In this document: in pieces, positions 7,106-10,640 of the stretch | Layout of the letters: each line of letters opens with the position of its first letter | Numbering within the stretch: position 1 is the first letter of the stretch | Assembly: GCA_014382645.1 (NCBI GenBank) | Contig: JACNJI010000263.1 | Coordinates: forward strand, 1-10,640 | Direction of reading: 5' to 3' | Origin: Verrucomicrobiota bacterium | GTDB taxonomy: Bacteria; Verrucomicrobiota; Verrucomicrobiia; Opitutales; Seribacteraceae | DNA: 10,640 bases | Program-made: the position numbers and the translations under genes | The notes under the pieces: model-generated | The model's input: only the letters and a program-made list of their open reading frames with translations | Database searches by the model: none | What the model was told of the DNA's origin: nothing

Positions 7106-7110
7106 ACCTA
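7106..7110 (-). promoter_or_regulatory. Ribosome binding site supporting the TTG start of the kinase
   Basis: On the minus strand TAGGT lies 7 bases before the TTG at 7098. Its first three bases are the in-frame TAG stop, so no longer N-terminus is possible in this frame. Confidence 0.55.
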
Positions 7111-7133
7111 GTATGATGATTTTCATATCATAC
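7111..7133. repeat. Inverted repeat upstream of the kinase gene, possible operator
   Basis: GTATGAT (7111-7117) is repeated as its reverse complement ATCATAC (7127-7133) around a 9-base centre. The repeat begins 13 bases upstream of the kinase start. On the minus strand its outer arm contains TATGAT, a good -10 element match, with TTGCCT 19 bases further upstream (7152-7157). This would put a repressor or autoregulator site over the promoter. The arms are short, so it could be chance. Confidence 0.35.
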
Positions 7134-7293
7134 ACTCTTCATGGGGTTGGTAGGCAAGGAAAAGACTCGCCGTTCCTCCTTTTGGGGGTAGGGCGGAAAA
7201 ATGCGCCTTTAAAGTGTTCCTTCTGCCTTCCCTCGGATGAGCGAAATTTTACTAACCCTTTTATGTCAATGGATTACCAATGTGGTGAATATG

Positions 7294-7310
7294 TTGGCGC
7301 GAGGATTGCA
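7294..7310 (+). promoter_or_regulatory. Sigma-54 (RpoN) promoter of the flgB operon
   Basis: The sequence TTGGCGCGAGGATTGCA matches the -24/-12 consensus YTGGCACG-N4-TTGCW at all specified positions except one (G for A at 7299). The invariant GG (7296-7297) and GC (7308-7309) are separated by the required 10 bases. It lies in the intergenic region, on the correct strand, just before the first flagellar gene. Transcription should begin near 7321, about 12 bases after the GC. Sigma-54 promoters need an AAA+ activator; in several flagellated bacteria rod, hook and basal-body operons are controlled this way (FlrC, FleR and FlgR type). No activator gene is in view. Confidence 0.75.
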
Positions 7311-7324
7311 ACGTGTGCGTCGAC

Positions 7325-7714
7325 ATGGCAGAACTCCTCGACAATCTTTACAACCAAGAAAATTATCTCATCTCGAAGAAACTTCTCGATGCCACCCATC
7401 TTCGGCACGAGGCACTTTCGAATAATTTAGCAAACGTAGAGACCCCCGGCTTCAAGCGCAGAGATTTGCCCAAGACTTTTGCCGTTGAACTTCGTCGTGC
7501 AGTGGAACGGAAGGATTTTCGTCGAGTCAAGGCCTTGTTGCCACGGAGTCTTGAGGACAGGCAAGCTAAGCCCGTTCGTATGGATGGAAACACCGTTCAA
7601 TTGGACGAGGAATTGCTTGCAATGAACCGAAACGCTCTGAACTACGAGTACCTGAGTCATGCCGTCGGCGGTTCGATAAAGACACTGAACTTAGCCATTA
7701 GAGGACGAGTGTAA
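7325..7714 (+). CDS. flgB: Flagellar basal-body proximal rod protein FlgB
   Basis: 129 residues from the ATG at 7325, a usual length for FlgB. The N-terminal rod signature LRHEALSNNLANVETPGFKRRDL and the C-terminal amphipathic helix region LDEELLAMNRNALNYEYLSHAVGGSIKTLNLAIRG (broken by the variable middle) identify it. FlgB, with FlgC and FlgF, forms the proximal rod above the MS ring and is exported by the flagellar type III apparatus without a cleaved signal. A GTG at 7313 in the same frame would add four residues and has GAGG about 8 bases ahead. However, that purine run is part of the sigma-54 promoter, whose predicted start site (about 7321) lies downstream of the GTG, so ATG 7325 is preferred. 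It is the first gene of the flgB-flgC-fliE-fliF-fliG cluster, 52 bases before flgC. Confidence 0.95.
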   Translation: MAELLDNLYNQENYLISKKLLDATHLRHEALSNNLANVETPGFKRRDLPKTFAVELRRAVERKDFRRVKALLPRSLEDRQAKPVRMDGNTVQLDEELLAMNRNALNYEYLSHAVGGSIKTLNLAIRGRV

Positions 7715-7766
7715 TGTTTCTCCTGTTTTTTCACCCTACCTTTTAAATTAACAAGAAATTCAGATT

Positions 7767-8207
7767 ATGGGCATGAATCTTATACCAGGAATTGAGTCAA
7801 CGGGAAGTGCTCTTTCCGCGGAAAAAATCCGCTTGGAAATTATCGCTCAGAATGTTGCGAATGCCAATACCACGCAGGATGCCAGTGGTCACGTTTATCG
7901 TCGCAAGGAAGTGGCTTTTGAGGAATACGTGAAATCTCCTGACCGCCGTATCCCCGGGTATGTGGACGAAAATCTCTATCGTGGGGTAAAGGTTACTGAT
8001 GTATACGATGACATGACTCCCGGGCGTATGATTTATAATCCGGGTCATCCTCATGCCAATGACGATGGAATGGTTCAGATGCCAAATGTCGATATTTCTC
8101 GTGAAATGGTCGACCTAATAAGTGCATCCCGCGCGTACGAAGCTAATCTTACGGTGGTAAAGACATCTCGTCGCATGGCTCAGCAAGCGATCGCAATCGG
8201 AAAGTAG
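7767..8207 (+). CDS. flgC: Flagellar basal-body rod protein FlgC
   Basis: 146 residues, close to the family norm. The N-terminus contains the conserved rod helix (STGSALSAEKIRLEIIAQNV, then ANANT), and the C-terminus carries NVDISREMVDLISASRAYEA followed by NLTVVKTSRRMAQQAI, the signature shared by FlgC and other axial proteins. The middle segment VYRRKEVAFEEY is also FlgC-like. FlgC is a proximal rod component that assembles with FlgB and is exported by the flagellar secretion system. A second ATG two codons in (7773) is an alternative start. Only a weak AAGAAA lies upstream, so translation may depend on the operon transcript. flgC and fliE are 29 bases apart. Confidence 0.97.
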   Translation: MGMNLIPGIESTGSALSAEKIRLEIIAQNVANANTTQDASGHVYRRKEVAFEEYVKSPDRRIPGYVDENLYRGVKVTDVYDDMTPGRMIYNPGHPHANDDGMVQMPNVDISREMVDLISASRAYEANLTVVKTSRRMAQQAIAIGK

Positions 8208-8236
8208 AACTCAAGGCACAACTTTAATTCTTAGCT

Positions 8237-8653
8237 ATGAACGAAATTGCATCACTTCCAAGCATGTCGGAACTGCTTTCGCAGAATCCTAATCTGAAAC
8301 CTAACGCTTCCGTCGACCGCTTTATGCAGTCTAGTGAAATGGGAGCCAACCTCGGTTCCGAGTTCTTGCAAAATACCGGTGTGGCGACTGGTGTTGACGC
8401 CATCGACATCGATCCGGTCAATCGGGTAACTGCACCTGGTTTTGCCGAGATGTTCGAGAAGTTCATCCAAGGTGTCGATCGAAAGAAGAAGGTCGCCGCC
8501 AGTGAGGTACAGGATCTGATCTTGGGCAAGTCCGACAATGTCCATGAAGCCATGGTCAAAGTGCAGGAAGCGGGAGTTGCCTTTAATTTAATGATCCAAG
8601 TCCGTAACAAACTTGTGGAATCCTACAAGGAACTAATGCGCATGCAGGTCTAG
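8237..8653 (+). CDS. fliE: Flagellar hook-basal body complex protein FliE
   Basis: 138 residues, longer than the roughly 100-115 of typical FliE. The diagnostic C-terminal part is intact: KKVAASEVQDLILGKSDNVH (84-103) leads into EAMVKVQEAGVAFNLMIQVR and NKLVESYKELMRMQV. The extra length is an N-terminal segment of about 35 residues (SMSELLSQNPNLKPNASVDR and following) of unknown role. FliE sits between the MS ring (FliF) and the FlgB rod and gates export of the rod proteins. Its position between flgC and fliF is the classical one. No strong ribosome binding site is visible before the ATG. Confidence 0.95.
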   Translation: MNEIASLPSMSELLSQNPNLKPNASVDRFMQSSEMGANLGSEFLQNTGVATGVDAIDIDPVNRVTAPGFAEMFEKFIQGVDRKKKVAASEVQDLILGKSDNVHEAMVKVQEAGVAFNLMIQVRNKLVESYKELMRMQV

Positions 8654-8678
8654 CCCTATTGGACGCTCTTTAATTTGT

Positions 8679-8691
8679 CTTAAACTTTAAG
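8679..8691. repeat. Short palindrome in the fliE-fliF gap
   Basis: CTTAAA-C-TTTAAG is a perfect 13-base palindrome with a single central base, 26 bases before the fliF start. It is too AT-rich and too tightly closed to be a terminator. It could be an RNA processing or protein-binding site, or chance. Confidence 0.2.
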
Positions 8692-8717
8692 CATAACTGT
8701 ACTTTATTAAAAATAAT

Positions 8718-10283
8718 ATGAAAGAACGCTTTGATAAACTTTTAGAAATTTGGACCAGAGTTAGCATAGGCCAGAAAATTTCTCTGGTCGTTGCCGTCTT
8801 GGGGATTATTGGCCTGAGTGTCGGCATAATGAACTGGACGGCTGGCGGAACGAGCATGCGTCCCCTTGTGAGTGGTTCCGATTCCAAGGACTTGGGTGAG
8901 GTTGTGGAATTGTTGAAGAGCAATCAAATCGAGTACGAGATAAGTGAATCGGGGGACTCGATTCTGGTTCCTGAAGATAAGATTGCTGGAATGCGCATGG
9001 AGATGGCGATGAAAGGCTTACCCAAAAGCGGTGATGTCGGGTACGAGATTTTCGACGAGGGTAATTTCGGCATCAGTGACTTTGTTCAGCGAACCAATTA
9101 TACACGCGCCATACAAGGTGAACTGGCCCGGACTATTTCGGCAATGGATGCTGTTCGTTCGGCCAAGGTGTTTGTTGTCCAACCCGAAAACAATCTACTT
9201 TTGAGTGAGGATCCCAACGATAGACCCAGTGCCACCGTATATATTGATACCGGAGGGAACACGTTGGACAAATCGCAGGTGAATGCGATCCAGTTTTTAG
9301 TGGCCCGTGCTTCCAAGGGAGTGAACAAGAGTTTCGTTACCGTGGTGGACAATCAGGGCAATACACTTTCCGATGAAGACGACGGTGGTGGTGTTGCCGG
9401 TGTTGCCGGTCAAATGATGAAAGCCTATGAGGCGCAAGAGCGTCGTTTGGAGAGGAAAATCGAGACGATGTTGAGCAAGATCGTTGAAGGAGGGGTAGTT
9501 GCCCGAGTCTCCGTGAATCTTAACACCGAGTCATTGACTACACTAAACGAGGAGTTCGATCCTGATGGGCAGGTGCCGCGCACGCAAACTACCGATAAGG
9601 ACGACGCAACCACTGTCGAGACCCAGCCCCAGAATACGGCCACCGGCATGGGGGCAAACGTTCCGAACGTAAGTCAAGATGCCACACAGCAGGATCCGAT
9701 CATGGCGGAGAGCAAGGAGAAGCGCGAATCGGCGACGACTGATTTCGAAATCAGTCGGACTGTCAAGGAAAGCGTTCAGGAACCCGGCTCGATTGTTGGC
9801 CGTAGTGCGGCTGTGCTTATCGCAAGAGGAGAGCAACCGCGCTCTGATAATGAAATGACTCAAATAAAAGAGTCAGTAGTCAACGCAATAGGAGTTCGAT
9901 TTGACGGAAAAATCGGTATCACGGATATCCCGACTTATGTAACGGTTCACGAAGTTGATTTCGTTTCTACCACCGGGGGACTTGCGGGAGAAACCCTCAA
10001 TGAATTTCAAAACTTTATCGATACTTGGGGACCCTATCTCAAAAATATTCTTGGAGTGGTCCTCGCCATTGCCATTTTGATTGTTTTCGTCAGGATGGTT
10101 AAGAAGTTTAAGCCGAGTGATGCAGAGGTGCAAGTGCTCGACGAAGTCGATGCCGATGCACTTGCAGGCGCCCGCTCTCTAGGTGGTGGATTAACTCCCG
10201 AATTGCTTAACGATTTGATACAGGAAAAGCCGGATAACGTCGGCACCGCCTTGAAACGATACTTGGAAACAGGTGTCAGTTAA
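8718..10283 (+). CDS. fliF: Flagellar MS-ring protein FliF
   Basis: 521 residues, normal for FliF, which forms the inner-membrane MS ring on which the rotor and export apparatus are built. The first membrane helix is at about 20-41. The YscJ/FliF ring-building region follows (LVSGSDSKDLGEVVELL, 50-66; GYEIFDEGNFGISDFVQRTN, 108-127; RAIQGELARTI; AKVFVVQPE, 149-157; PSATVYI). The periplasmic C-terminal domain includes TDFEISRTVKESVQEPG (341-357) and TVHEVDF. The second membrane helix is at about 441-460, and the cytosolic tail (LTPELLNDLIQEKPDNVGTA, LKRYLETG) is the FliG-binding segment. The 280-340 loop is rich in Thr, Gln, Asp and Glu and is probably disordered. The leader is AT-rich and lacks a clear ribosome binding site. 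The codons for 340-347 form a perfect 22-base palindrome. Confidence 0.97.
   Translation: MKERFDKLLEIWTRVSIGQKISLVVAVLGIIGLSVGIMNWTAGGTSMRPLVSGSDSKDLGEVVELLKSNQIEYEISESGDSILVPEDKIAGMRMEMAMKGLPKSGDVGYEIFDEGNFGISDFVQRTNYTRAIQGELARTISAMDAVRSAKVFVVQPENNLLLSEDPNDRPSATVYIDTGGNTLDKSQVNAIQFLVARASKGVNKSFVTVVDNQGNTLSDEDDGGGVAGVAGQMMKAYEAQERRLERKIETMLSKIVEGGVVARVSVNLNTESLTTLNEEFDPDGQVPRTQTTDKDDATTVETQPQNTATGMGANVPNVSQDATQQDPIMAESKEKRESATTDFEISRTVKESVQEPGSIVGRSAAVLIARGEQPRSDNEMTQIKESVVNAIGVRFDGKIGITDIPTYVTVHEVDFVSTTGGLAGETLNEFQNFIDTWGPYLKNILGVVLAIAILIVFVRMVKKFKPSDAEVQVLDEVDADALAGARSLGGGLTPELLNDLIQEKPDNVGTALKRYLETGVS
9736..9757. repeat. Perfect 22-base palindrome inside fliF
   Basis: CGACTGATTTC (9736-9746) is followed directly by its own reverse complement (9747-9757). 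As RNA it could fold into a 9-base-pair stem with a four-base UCGA loop. It encodes TDFEISR, in a stretch where FliF proteins commonly have an Asn-Tyr-Glu-Val/Ile-Ser-Lys-type sequence, so part of it is fixed by protein constraint. A regulatory role is possible but unproven. Confidence 0.6.
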
Positions 10284-10310
10284 TCGCTAAATGTTCTAAT
10301 CGGAGTAGCT

Positions 10311-10318
10311 AAAGGAGA
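10311..10318 (+). promoter_or_regulatory. Strong ribosome binding site of fliG
   Basis: AAAGGAGA lies 8 bases before the fliG ATG at 10327. It is the best Shine-Dalgarno match in the window and contrasts with the weak sites before flgC, fliE and fliF, suggesting independent and efficient initiation of fliG. Confidence 0.75.
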
Positions 10319-10326
10319 CAGGTTTA

Positions 10327-10640
10327 ATGGACGCAGAAGTCGAAGAGGAAGAAAGTATTCAGGATCGCTACCGGCGGATGTCGCGAGTACAGAAGTTGGC
10401 TTTGCTCATGATCGCGTTGGGTCCACAAGCCTCGGCTACCCTATTAAAGCGCTTTGAGTCCAAGGATTCCGAGAACATCTGCAAGGAAATCGGTAATTTC
10501 CCTATAGTTGATCAAGAATTGCAGGATTGTGTGCTGGACGAATTTTCGGAAATCATCGAATCGAGTGTAAGCTCTAATCTTGGTGGAATGGCTTTCGCTC
10601 AGAAGACTTTGGAGTTAGCCCACGGAGATTACCGTGCAAA
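10327..10640 (+). CDS. fliG: Flagellar motor switch protein FliG, N-terminal 104 residues (runs off right edge)
   Basis: The frame is open from the ATG at 10327 to the window end, giving about 104 of the roughly 335-345 residues usual for FliG. After an acidic leader (MDAEVEEEESIQDRYRR) comes the FliG N-terminal domain: MSRVQKLALLMIALGPQASATLLKRF (18-43), matching the family pattern K-x-A-x-L-L-x-x-L-G-x-x-x-A-x-x-x-L-x-x-F, then ENICKEIGNFPIVDQELQDC VLDEF and GGMAFAQKTLELAHGDYRA. This domain binds the C-terminal tail of FliF and joins the switch ring to the MS ring; the missing C-terminal part would contact the stator. It follows fliF by 43 bases and has a strong ribosome binding site. Confidence 0.95.
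   Translation, partial: MDAEVEEEESIQDRYRRMSRVQKLALLMIALGPQASATLLKRFESKDSENICKEIGNFPIVDQELQDCVLDEFSEIIESSVSSNLGGMAFAQKTLELAHGDYRA

Noticed and set aside
7086..7430. Rightward open frame of 114 codons across the kinase-flgB gap
   Set aside because: It overlaps the kinase start, the sigma-54 promoter and the first third of flgB in another frame, and its translation resembles no protein family.
9390..9410. Tandem GGTGTTGCC repeat in fliF
   Set aside because: Only two 9-base copies in a Gly/Ala/Val linker; consistent with simple low-complexity coding sequence.

Overview
The window looks like ordinary chromosomal DNA from a free-living, flagellated, Gram-negative-type bacterium of moderate GC content. 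Phylogeny was not computed. Several features recall the Verrucomicrobiota (Opitutia-like) or a related PVC lineage: a Dxs with a GDA rather than GDG cofactor motif, a degenerate FmdB-like protein starting MPIYEFYSPD, MORN_2-repeat surface proteins, and a flgB-flgC-fliE-fliF-fliG gene order. This placement comes from family resemblance and is tentative. No rRNA, tRNA, CRISPR array, insertion sequence or phage gene was seen.

Left part (1-2820). A leftward pair, xseB then dxs, overlaps by 8 bases; dxs runs off the left edge. It supplies a subunit of exonuclease VII and the first enzyme of the MEP isoprenoid pathway. Facing away from it is a Ste24-type, membrane-embedded zinc protease.

Middle part (2821-5511). 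This holds small envelope or accessory genes: an exported protein made of eleven MORN_2-type repeats of exactly 24 residues, a VanZ-family membrane protein on the opposite strand, an acidic FmdB-like protein that has lost most of its zinc-ribbon cysteines, and a putative lipoprotein with three MORN_2 repeats. The last two overlap at ATGA and are probably translationally coupled. The two MORN_2 proteins share a layout and are probably paralogues.

Right part (5512-10640). A leftward, soluble, PAS-containing HPK4-like histidine kinase with a TTG start is divergent from a rightward flagellar operon, flgB-flgC-fliE-fliF-fliG, whose last gene is cut by the window edge. These genes encode the proximal rod, the rod/MS-ring adaptor, the MS ring and the rotor switch. 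The 214-base gap between kinase and operon holds a near-consensus sigma-54 promoter placed so that the flgB mRNA would begin only about 4 bases before its ATG. It also holds an inverted repeat just upstream of the kinase. The arrangement suggests sigma-54 control of flagellar assembly, with the kinase a candidate regulator, although no response regulator is in the window.

I do not see a clearly new multi-gene system. The observations most worth following are the sigma-54 promoter with its almost leaderless start, the paired MORN_2 genes around the FmdB-like gene, and a perfect 22-base palindrome inside fliF.
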